Origin: Candidatus Woesearchaeota archaeon
GTDB lineage: Archaea > Nanobdellota > Nanobdellia > Woesearchaeales > ARS49
NCBI GenBank assembly: GCA_023266895.1
Contig: JAHFOI010000009.1
Span: forward strand, 1-32,803
DNA length: 32,803 nucleotides
Direction: 5' to 3'
Part shown: positions 25,563 to 32,803 of the stretch, in pieces
How the letters are laid out: each line of letters starts with the position of its first letter
Position numbering within the stretch: position 1 is the stretch's first letter
The notes under the pieces: model-generated
What the model was told of the DNA's origin: nothing
Seen by the model: only the letters and a program-made list of their open reading frames with translations
The model's database searches: none
Position numbers and translations under genes: made by a program

Positions 25563-26011
25563 ACTGTTCCTCCGAGCAAGAGAATGATTCCTGCTTGAAT
25601 TTCTAGTCCTTTGAATGGAAGGCTTGCCCAGCTGAGGCTTGTGCCAAGGAGTGCTGCAATTGGTGGTACAATGCCTCCAATGCATATTGGGCAGACTCCT
25701 GTTGCGATTCCTGCAACTGCTGCAGCACAGGTTGTTGTGCTTTGTTTTTGTATTGATTTGTGTGTAGTGTATCTGCGATAGCCAAGCACAGTGTTTGCGG
25801 CAATTAGTGTGCCAATAGTGAGTGTGAAAAATCCTGCGAGCAGGAATTCTGGCCAGTTAAGTGTTTGTGTGTAGTACGGGAGTGTTTGTAGTGTTGTGTA
25901 AAAGTCGCTGAGCCAGATTGAAATTCCAATATACAAAAGAAAAATAAGTGTTCCAACAAAAAGTTCTGTGCGTGCGAAGAATTGTTTTTTTGTTTCTTTT
26001 TTTTGGTTCAT
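25547..26011 (-). CDS. Membrane protein in copper locus
   Basis: Multiple TM segments and GIATGVCPICIGGIVPPIAALLG motif; overlaps copA start. Confidence 0.7.
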   Translation of the reverse strand: MNQKKETKKQFFARTELFVGTLIFLLYIGISIWLSDFYTTLQTLPYYTQTLNWPEFLLAGFFTLTIGTLIAANTVLGYRRYTTHKSIQKQSTTTCAAAVAGIATGVCPICIGGIVPPIAALLGTSLSWASLPFKGLEIQAGIILLLGGTVWLNK

Positions 26012-26047
26012 AGGTATCTCAGGGTGGTGCTCATTGTAAGCTTGTGT

Positions 26048-26431
26048 TTATGTGATCACAAGCAGGCCGCTGCCCATGCCCATGCTACAACTAAATCCAA
26101 ATTGGCCTTTTTTTTCTGGAGTGAATTCCAGATTTGTGTCTCCTTCAGTAAAGTACTTTGTCACGCCGAGTTCTTTGATTTGAAATGATCGAAAACAACC
26201 CGTGAGTCGTTTGAGGTCTCCAGTTATTGTGAGAGGTTTTCCTTGTTCTGCATGAATGACTTGGGGTTCATAATTGAGTTTTCCCCAGCTCAGAAACACA
26301 TTGCTTGCGCTTGGTGGTAGTGTTGTCTGTGGTGTACTTGGCGTGGCTTGTTGTGAGCGCATGGCATACCCTAATGTACCAATAAGTGCGAGAATGATTA
26401 TGGTTGTTATTGCAATGCTTGTTTTGTTCAT
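26048..26431 (-). CDS. Membrane-anchored cupredoxin-like protein
   Basis: TM anchor MNKTSIAITTIIILALIGTLGYA; C-terminal FTPEKKGQFGFSCSMGMGSGLLVIT; start moved to MNKTS. Confidence 0.75.
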   Translation of the reverse strand: MNKTSIAITTIIILALIGTLGYAMRSQQATPSTPQTTLPPSASNVFLSWGKLNYEPQVIHAEQGKPLTITGDLKRLTGCFRSFQIKELGVTKYFTEGDTNLEFTPEKKGQFGFSCSMGMGSGLLVIT

Positions 26432-26435
26432 GATT

Positions 26436-27167
26436 TCACCCCAGTGCTGCGATGCCTGTTTTTGGTCCGAAAATAATGACTGCACTAAGGAGTAGTGTTG
26501 CGAGCATGCACCAGCCGGCAAACCAGGTGAATGTTGTGGTGTGAGGTTGTGGTTTGTGTGGTACAACGATTTCTTCGTATATCATAATGCTGAGACCAAG
26601 CATGATGAGGATGTTGATAAGCATGAATGGTGGCATGAACCACGAAATGTGGTCTACGCTAAACATGGTGCCAATCATTGCACCCATCACTCCGCCCATG
26701 GTTCCTGCCATCATGCCTTCCATGACTCCCATGATTCCACAACAATTGCCTGTACGTGCCCCAACAAGGACTGCAATACACATTGCCACAAGTCCGCCAA
26801 TAAAAAGTCCGTTTGTTGCTCCTAAAATAGTTCCGAGCATCATGCCTGTTTGCATTCCTAAGGTCATGCCGATCATCATGCCAGTCATGCAGTTTATCTT
26901 GCAAGTGTAGGATTTCAAGTGTGCGATGGCAAGTGTTATGCTTACAATTGTTATGCTAGTATAGAAAAGCCAGGGTGCATATTTTAATGATGTTGGATTC
27001 ACGCCTTGTAATGCATAGAGTAGTGCTGCTTGAATTGCGACGAGGAGCAGTAGTGTGAGCAGGCTGTGCTTGAGGAGTTTGTACTCGTTTTGGTATTTGT
27101 TTTTGTTTACGCAAAAATCTTTCAATCGCGTAAGCATTCGTGGTGGGCAGCAATTTTCTTCAGTCAT
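26436..27167 (-). CDS. Met/Gly-rich integral membrane protein
   Basis: MTGMMIGMTLGMQTGMMLGTILG and GVMEGMMAGTMGGVMGAMIGTM; start moved to MTEENCC. Confidence 0.7.
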   Translation of the reverse strand: MTEENCCPPRMLTRLKDFCVNKNKYQNEYKLLKHSLLTLLLLVAIQAALLYALQGVNPTSLKYAPWLFYTSITIVSITLAIAHLKSYTCKINCMTGMMIGMTLGMQTGMMLGTILGATNGLFIGGLVAMCIAVLVGARTGNCCGIMGVMEGMMAGTMGGVMGAMIGTMFSVDHISWFMPPFMLINILIMLGLSIMIYEEIVVPHKPQPHTTTFTWFAGWCMLATLLLSAVIIFGPKTGIAALG

Positions 27168-27208
27168 TTTTTCCTCATAATGCTTGTTTTTTTCATACAA
27201 ACTCTTCT

Positions 27209-27225
27209 TTTACACTTTTTGTAAA
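27209..27225. promoter_or_regulatory. Inverted repeat upstream of copper operon (putative operator)
   Basis: TTTACA-ctttt-TGTAAA about 25 bp downstream of the minus-strand TATA tttatata. Confidence 0.55.
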
Positions 27226-27277
27226 GGAGAGTTGCGGTCAGATATATAAATGTTACGGTACAAGTATTCTACAAAAA

Positions 27278-28519
27278 CTATCTCAGCGAAACATACCCGT
27301 TACGCACTCCGTTTTTGGAGAGTACAATTTGCCAGAGTTGTGCGTTTCTTGCGCGAAAGAGTCCTGCGCAGGATAGTAAGTAATACTTCCACATGCGATA
27401 AAATCGTTCATCATATTTCTTGCGTAGTTTTGGCCAGTGTTTTTCAAAGTTTGCAAACCATGCCAGCAGTGTTTTTTCGTAATCTGTGCTAAAGTTATGC
27501 CAGTCTTCCATGACAAACAGTCCTTCAATCGCAGTGCCTATTTGTGCAATGCTTGGTAGCATGCTGTTGGGAAAAATGTGTTTGAGTATCCATGCGTCAG
27601 AGGTTTTGACTGACTTGTCGCCACCAATGGTGTGCAAGAGAAACAAGCCCTTGTCTTTTAGGCAACGATGCACCATGTTCATGTAGGTTTTGTAATTTTT
27701 GTAGCCTACATGTTCAAACATGCCGAGTGATATAATGTGGTCAAATTGTTCATTCACCTCACGATAGTCTTGGAGTCTGATTTGTACAGCTAGTCCTTTA
27801 CAAGTTTGTTTTGCAAGCGCAACTTGTTCTTTTGATACTGTGATACCCACCACTTGTGCGCCATATTTTTCTGCAGCATACTTTGCAAAGCTTCCCCAGC
27901 CACAGCCTATGTCAAGCACGCGTTGTCCTTTTTTTAGCCCGATCTTTTTGCACACCAAATCAAGTTTTGCTTCTTGAGCTGCATCAAGGTTTTTGGCATG
28001 CTTCCAGTATCCACAGGTGTATGTCATGCGTTTGTCAAGCATTGCTGTGTACAAGTCATTGCCAATATCATAATGTTGTTCTCCGATTTCAAATGCTTTG
28101 CGTCTTGATTGCAAGTTGAAGGCTCTGGCTTTGAGCACTCGGAGTGCTGTTTTCCAATTTTTTGCTTTTTCATCAAGTCGTGAGGATAATATTTTTTCAA
28201 AGAACTGGTCAAGGTGCGGACAATCCCACCATCCGTCAATGTAGGCATCCCCAAGTCCTAGTGAGCCTTGCGCAAGTACGCGTTGATACAGTCGTTCATC
28301 ATTGATGTGGATGTCCCATGGTTTTTTGCCGTCGAGTGTGATTTTTGCAAGTGATAAAATGTCTTGCACTGCTTGTTTTGCTGTCATGAGAAGGAAAATG
28401 CACGTGCTGGTTTTTAATGCTTGCTGAAGTGAATGTGTAGCAAGTTCAGTTTTCTTTCTGTATTTTTTTGCTAAAACTTCCTGGCACGAGTCTGAAAGCT
28501 GCGCGGTTTTCTTTGGCAT
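27278..28519 (-). CDS. cfa: Cyclopropane-fatty-acyl-phospholipid synthase-like methyltransferase
   Basis: GSLGLGDAYIDGWWDCPHLDQFFEKIL...GEQHYDIGNDLYTAMLDKRMTYTCGYWKHAKNLDAAQEAKLDLVCKKIGLKKGQRVLDIGCGWG. Confidence 0.92.
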   Translation of the reverse strand: MPKKTAQLSDSCQEVLAKKYRKKTELATHSLQQALKTSTCIFLLMTAKQAVQDILSLAKITLDGKKPWDIHINDERLYQRVLAQGSLGLGDAYIDGWWDCPHLDQFFEKILSSRLDEKAKNWKTALRVLKARAFNLQSRRKAFEIGEQHYDIGNDLYTAMLDKRMTYTCGYWKHAKNLDAAQEAKLDLVCKKIGLKKGQRVLDIGCGWGSFAKYAAEKYGAQVVGITVSKEQVALAKQTCKGLAVQIRLQDYREVNEQFDHIISLGMFEHVGYKNYKTYMNMVHRCLKDKGLFLLHTIGGDKSVKTSDAWILKHIFPNSMLPSIAQIGTAIEGLFVMEDWHNFSTDYEKTLLAWFANFEKHWPKLRKKYDERFYRMWKYYLLSCAGLFRARNAQLWQIVLSKNGVRNGYVSLR

Positions 28520-28631
28520 AGCTCATGCATTGCTGTCCAGTGGCTTTATTGAACTAAAAAGAGGTTGCTTGTCGCCTTGTTTAGTGGCAGTTAAAAAGTT
28601 TTCTCTAGTTTATGCAGTACGGTTTTTCAAA

Positions 28632-28661
28632 AATGTGGTTGATATCAGCTGGTACCACATT
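28632..28661. repeat. 8-bp inverted repeat AATGTGGT/ACCACATT with 14-nt loop
   Basis: aatgtggt-tgatatcagctggt-accacatt; the loop shares TGATATCAGCTG with 11753-11764. Confidence 0.6.
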
Positions 28662-28742
28662 GCGACGGAGAAAATATCTCACTGGTATACTATTGTGTTG
28701 GCTCGTGCGGTGCAAGTACTTTTTCCCTGATGTTGTTCTTTA

Positions 28743-28763
28743 TGTTAGGTTCCTGAACTAACA
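28743..28763. terminator. Stem-loop TGTTA(g)GTTC-ct-GAACTAACA
   Basis: 9-bp inverted repeat with one bulged G, between the cfa and L7Ae promoters. Confidence 0.4.
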
Positions 28764-28879
28764 ACGTGTTTGTTTTTTACTTTTTCTTCACCACAATGTT
28801 TATAAATCACTGCCTGTCTCGAGTTCTTACCAAACAATGATGCCGGAAGGCAGAGTGGGGATTTGTTCTCCACAGGAGG

Positions 28880-29191
28880 ATGCTTATGAGCGCAGAACGA
28901 GCCCTTGAGGCTGTGGAGCTTGCACGAACAACTGGCAAGATTAAGAAAGGAGCTAATGAAGCTACAAAAGCTATTGAGCGTGGTGTGGCAAAACTTGTGG
29001 TGTATGCCAAGGATGTGCACCCTGCTGAGATTGTCATGCACTTGCCTTTGCTTTGTAAGGAAAAAGCAGTGAAGTGTGTTGAGGTTCCTACTAAGGAAGA
29101 GCTTGGTATTGCTGCGGGCGTGCGTGTTGGCACTGCTGCAGTTGCTATTATTAATGAGGGTGAAGCTAAAAATATTCTGAAGGAGTTGTGA
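28880..29191 (+). CDS. rpl7ae: Ribosomal protein L7Ae
   Basis: [43 protein letters not shown]. Confidence 0.97.
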   Translation: MLMSAERALEAVELARTTGKIKKGANEATKAIERGVAKLVVYAKDVHPAEIVMHLPLLCKEKAVKCVEVPTKEELGIAAGVRVGTAAVAIINEGEAKNILKEL

Positions 29192-29580
29192 TGGCAGAAA
29201 AATCTGAGTCAAAGCCAGCGCAGAAATCAGAGAATGCAAAGCCTGATGGTAAGCCTGATGCGAGTGCTGATGGTGCAGGCAAGCCTGATTCTCGATCAAA
29301 ATCTGAGTCGCGTGATGATAAGCGTGCGCAGCAAAAGCAGGATTCTGGTGCAGTGCGTTTTTCATTTGCAACTCCAGGTCGTGTTGAGGAAGTGATTGGT
29401 CGTACAGGCACGCGTGGTGAGGCAATTCAAGTGCGTGTGCGTGTTCTTGATGGCCGTGATAAGGATAAAGTGTTGCGTCGTAACGTGAAGGGTCCTATTC
29501 AGGTGGATGATATTCTTATGTTGCGCGAGACTGAGTTTGAAGCCCGTCCTTTGAACAAGTCTGGTAGGGGGACGAATTAA
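29188..29580 (+). CDS. rps28e: Small ribosomal subunit protein S28e with N-terminal extension
   Basis: [54 protein letters not shown]. Confidence 0.95.
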   Translation: MMAEKSESKPAQKSENAKPDGKPDASADGAGKPDSRSKSESRDDKRAQQKQDSGAVRFSFATPGRVEEVIGRTGTRGEAIQVRVRVLDGRDKDKVLRRNVKGPIQVDDILMLRETEFEARPLNKSGRGTN

Positions 29581-29778
29581 ATGGCGCGTTGCAGTTTTTG
29601 TCGTGGCACAGTGCATCCTGGTACAGGTATGATTTTTATCAAGAATGATGGTCGTATGTTTCCGTTTTGCAGTCAAAAGTGTGAGAAGAACTTGTTCAAG
29701 CTTGAGCATGTTCCAAGAACTACTAAATGGACTCGTGCGTTCCGTTTGGAAAAGAAGTTGCACAAGAAAAAGGAGTGA
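29581..29778 (+). CDS. rpl24e: Large ribosomal subunit protein L24e
   Basis: CSFCRGTVHPGTGMIFIKNDGRMFPFCSQKCEKNLFKL. Confidence 0.96.
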   Translation: MARCSFCRGTVHPGTGMIFIKNDGRMFPFCSQKCEKNLFKLEHVPRTTKWTRAFRLEKKLHKKKE

Positions 29779-29781
29779 GCA

Positions 29782-30351
29782 ATGGTCAATCCTGAACGCA
29801 CGCTTGTTATTTTCAAGCCTGATAGTGTGCAACGGGCTATTGTTGGACAAATTCTTTCTCGTTTTGAGCAGCGTGGTCTTCGTGTTGCGGGTATGAAAAT
29901 GGTCAAGCCTAGTGAGCAGCAGTTGGGTTTGCATTATGCTGATGATAAGGAGTGGAAGATGAGTGTTGGAAAGAAAACACGAGAGAACATGGTTTCAAAA
30001 GGGTTTGTGGTATCAGAGTCTGATGAACAGATTGGTGGTAGAGTTCGTAATTGGAATATGGATGGACTTCGCATGCCTGTTATTGCAGCAGTGCTTGAAG
30101 GGTATCATGCTGTTGATGTGGTGCGTTCTATGATTGGTGGCACTGAACCTCGTAGTGCACTTCCTGGAACTATTCGTGGTGATTTTGCGTGTGATAGTTA
30201 TCCAAAAGCTGATGTTGATAAGCGAGTAGTAAGAAATCTTATTCATGCGTCTGGAAATAGCAAAGAAGCAGATCGCGAAATTAAATTATGGTTTAGCGCT
30301 AATGAATTGTTTGATTATCCTCGCCATGATTGGGCGATTATGCACGGGTGA
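29782..30351 (+). CDS. ndk: Nucleoside diphosphate kinase
   Basis: ERTLVIFKPDSVQRAIVGQILSRFEQRGLRVAGMKM...GTIRGDFACDS...NLIHASGN. Confidence 0.96.
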   Translation: MVNPERTLVIFKPDSVQRAIVGQILSRFEQRGLRVAGMKMVKPSEQQLGLHYADDKEWKMSVGKKTRENMVSKGFVVSESDEQIGGRVRNWNMDGLRMPVIAAVLEGYHAVDVVRSMIGGTEPRSALPGTIRGDFACDSYPKADVDKRVVRNLIHASGNSKEADREIKLWFSANELFDYPRHDWAIMHG

Positions 30352-30356
30352 AAGAA

Positions 30357-32549
30357 ATGGCTGATGAAAAAATGGAGCGCATGAAACGCTTGGCAAATAA
30401 GGTTACGCATATTCGTAATATTGCAACTTCTGCGCACATTCATCATGGTAAAACTGCGCTTACTGATAATCTTCTTGCTGCGGCTGGTCTTATGTCAAAG
30501 GCTGCGGCTGGTGATTTGGATAAGGGAATGGCAACATGGCAGCACAAGGATGAGCAGGAGCGTTTGCTGACTGTTGATGCCGCAAATGTTTCTATGGTGC
30601 ACAACTTTGGTACTGAAGAGTATCTCATTAATCTTATTGACACTCCTGGCCATATTGATTTTGGTGGTAACGTGACTAGAGCAATGCGTGCGATTGATGG
30701 TACTATTGTGCTGGTGTGTGCGTCTGAAGGTATCATGCCGCAGACTGAGACTGTGCTTAAGCAGGCATTGCGTGAGCGTGTGAAGCCTGTGTTGTTCGTG
30801 AATAAAGTTGATCGTTTGATTAATGAAATGTTGTTCACGCCTGAGCAGATTCAAAAGCGTATGACTGAGTTGATTATTGATTTTAATCGTTTGATTGAGC
30901 AAATTGCTGAGGGGGAGTTTAAGCAAAAGTGGAAGGTAAATTTTGCTGATGGTAGTGTGTGTTTTGGTAGTGCGCGTGATAATTGGGCGCTTTCTTTGCC
31001 GTACATGCAGAAAAAGGGTGTGACGTTTAAGGATGTGCTTAAGATTTATCAGCTTGAGGGTGAGGAACGTGAGAAGTATGTTTGGGCAAACATGCCGTGT
31101 CATGATGTTATTTTGGATATGGCAATTAAGCACTTGCCTAATCCTGTTGAGGCACAGAAGTATCGTATTCCTAAAATTTGGCGTGGTGAAATCACGTCTG
31201 AGCTTGGCAAGAGTTTAGTGACTTGTGATCCGTCAAACAAGCTTGGTTTTGTGATTACGCGTATCACGATTGATCCTAAGTTTGGCAGGGAAATTGCTGC
31301 AGGTCGTTTGTATGCAGGCACGCTGAAGGAAGGCATGAATGTGTACTTGAATAATGCAAAGGCGTCTCAGCGTATTGCGCAGGTGTTGATGTATCAGGGT
31401 ATTAAGCCTGAGCAGATTAATGAGGTTCCTGCGGGTAATGTATGTGCGCTTGCTGGCATTACAGGTAATGCTGGCGAGACTGTTACGCTTGAGCCTGATC
31501 AGCCGTTTGAGGAGCTGAAGCATATTTTTGAGCCGGTGATCACGAAAGCTATTGAGCCTGCAAAGCCTCAGGACTTGAGTAAGCTTGTGGAAGTGTTGCG
31601 TAAGGTTGGTAAAGAGGATCCGTCAATCAAAATTGAGATTAATCAGGAAACTGGTGAGAATCTTATTTCAGGAATGGGTGAATTGCATCTTGAAATTATT
31701 GAGGGTCGTATTTTGACTGAGAAGGGTGTGCAAATCAAGACCAGTCCTCCGATTGTGGTGTATCGTGAGACTGTGAACAAGAAAAGTCAGCTTATGGAGG
31801 GCAAGAGTCCGAATAAGCATAACAAGTTGTACTTTATGGTTGAGCCTTTAGAACCTCAGATTCGTGAGCTTATCAAAAATGGTGATCTTCCTGAGGGAAG
31901 GATTAAGAAAAAAGATCTTGCCTTGCGTGACACGCTTGTGGATGCAGGGTATGATAATGATACTGCGCTTTCATTGCGTGCGGTGTATAAGGGAAATATT
32001 TTGTTGGATGCTACACGTGGTATAGTTCAGCTTATTGAGGCTATTGAGCTTATTCTTGATGGTTTTAATCAGGTTATGGATGAGGGTCCTCTTGCGCGTG
32101 AGCCTTGCAATGGTGTGAAGGTTACTCTTGTTGATGCAAAACTGCATGAGGATGCAATTCATCGTGGTCCTGCGCAAATGTATCCGTGCGTTCGTGAGGG
32201 CATTAAGCTTGCCATGATGGGTGCTGCTGCATCTATGCTTGAGCCTGTGCAGACTCACTTGATTGAGGCGCCTGGTGAGTTTACAGGAGAGGTTACAAAG
32301 TTAATAATGAACAAGCGTGGTCAGGTGCTTGAGCTGAATCAGGAGGGTACGCAGGTGAATATTAAGGCGCGTCTTCCTGTGGGTGAAATGCTTGGTTGGA
32401 GTTCTGATTTGCGTAGCGCAACTGGTGGTCGTGGTATGAGCTCGTTGATGGATCAGGTGTTTGAGCGTGTGCCTTCAGAATTACAAGATCGTGTCATGAT
32501 GGGTATTCGCAAGCGCAAAGGATTGACTGAAGGCCAAGTGGGTGCGTAG
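30357..32549 (+). CDS. fusA: Translation elongation factor 2
   Basis: IRNIATSAHIHHGKTALTDNLL...DTPGHIDFGGNV...NKVDRL...DAKLHEDAIHRGPAQMYP diphthamide loop; start moved to MADEK. Confidence 0.97.
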   Translation: MADEKMERMKRLANKVTHIRNIATSAHIHHGKTALTDNLLAAAGLMSKAAAGDLDKGMATWQHKDEQERLLTVDAANVSMVHNFGTEEYLINLIDTPGHIDFGGNVTRAMRAIDGTIVLVCASEGIMPQTETVLKQALRERVKPVLFVNKVDRLINEMLFTPEQIQKRMTELIIDFNRLIEQIAEGEFKQKWKVNFADGSVCFGSARDNWALSLPYMQKKGVTFKDVLKIYQLEGEEREKYVWANMPCHDVILDMAIKHLPNPVEAQKYRIPKIWRGEITSELGKSLVTCDPSNKLGFVITRITIDPKFGREIAAGRLYAGTLKEGMNVYLNNAKASQRIAQVLMYQGIKPEQINEVPAGNVCALAGITGNAGETVTLEPDQPFEELKHIFEPVITKAIEPAKPQDLSKLVEVLRKVGKEDPSIKIEINQETGENLISGMGELHLEIIEGRILTEKGVQIKTSPPIVVYRETVNKKSQLMEGKSPNKHNKLYFMVEPLEPQIRELIKNGDLPEGRIKKKDLALRDTLVDAGYDNDTALSLRAVYKGNILLDATRGIVQLIEAIELILDGFNQVMDEGPLAREPCNGVKVTLVDAKLHEDAIHRGPAQMYPCVREGIKLAMMGAAASMLEPVQTHLIEAPGEFTGEVTKLIMNKRGQVLELNQEGTQVNIKARLPVGEMLGWSSDLRSATGGRGMSSLMDQVFERVPSELQDRVMMGIRKRKGLTEGQVGA

Positions 32550-32619
32550 CACTATAACATGAGAAAAACTTGCGTAATTAGAACTGCATTGTTCCGCTGA
32601 ACATATAGTCCAAGATACA

Positions 32620-32668
32620 CGCTCTGTGCCAACAGGTGATGATTGCGCACAATCTCTGGTTGAGAGCG
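32620..32668. other. Long imperfect stem-loop downstream of EF-2
   Basis: CGCTCT/AGAGCG, CAACAG/CTG(g)TTG and GATTG-CGCA-CAATC nested pairings. Confidence 0.5.
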
Positions 32669-32803
32669 GTTCTTTATTTAATGTTTATTTTTTATGGAAA
32701 GTTATGTTGGTTTACTCTTTTCTTTTTTTGTAGGCTTGCAACTTTTTATACTTTTTGAAACGAATTTTTATGACGAAGCATATGCTTGCTGTTGTGATAA
32801 GAA

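Noticed and set aside
28530-28730. 66-aa plus-strand ORF
   Set aside because: No ribosome-binding site or domain signal; the region contains an inverted repeat and is likely intergenic
28745-29425. 226-aa minus-strand ORF
   Set aside because: Antisense to L7Ae and S28e; low-complexity His/Leu/Ser composition
30430-30475. EF-2 P-loop AHIHHGKT with His instead of the common Asp
   Set aside because: Other EF-2 motifs are intact; probably lineage variation, not a functional anomaly
32636-32642. GTGATGA resembling a C box of a C/D guide RNA
   Set aside because: No D box (CTGA) at suitable spacing downstream; it falls inside a better-supported hairpin
1-32803. CRISPR array, transposase or integrase
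   Set aside because: No regularly spaced repeats and no recognisable transposase, integrase or Cas protein in the translations

Overview
The window is about 33 kb of archaeal chromosome, probably DPANN-like. Supporting genes are L1/L10/P1, S27ae/S24e/Spt4/RpoE', L7Ae/S28e/L24e/NDK/EF-2, archaeal TATA boxes and BHB tRNA introns. The lineage call is inference; no search was run. Housekeeping operons alternate with toxin-antitoxin loci (2 PIN/antitoxin, 2 HicAB, 1 HEPN/MNT), a copper-handling operon, a GGDEF protein and a CFA-synthase-like gene. The most unusual signal is a pair of unannotated tRNA-like genes at 11594-11717 and 22796-22917. Each follows a nearly identical 75-bp TATA-containing module (70/75 identical, gapless). 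Each folds into an 84-nt type II (long variable arm) cloverleaf with G73. Each carries a 40- or 38-nt insertion in the T-loop that fits a bulge-helix-bulge intron between positions 59 and 60; removing it restores a perfect TTCAAAT loop in both. The bodies are only 53/84 identical, but about 10 base pairs differ by compensatory changes, so the structure appears selected. The anticodons read GAA (Phe) and GAT (Ile), which does not match the Ser/Leu-type architecture. They look like a chimeric tRNA family. A canonical intron-containing tRNA-Leu(CAA) lies at 18898-18995, with a partial copy of its 3' end next to a frameshifted DHFR-like gene. All calls come from reading the sequence and supplied translations by eye.
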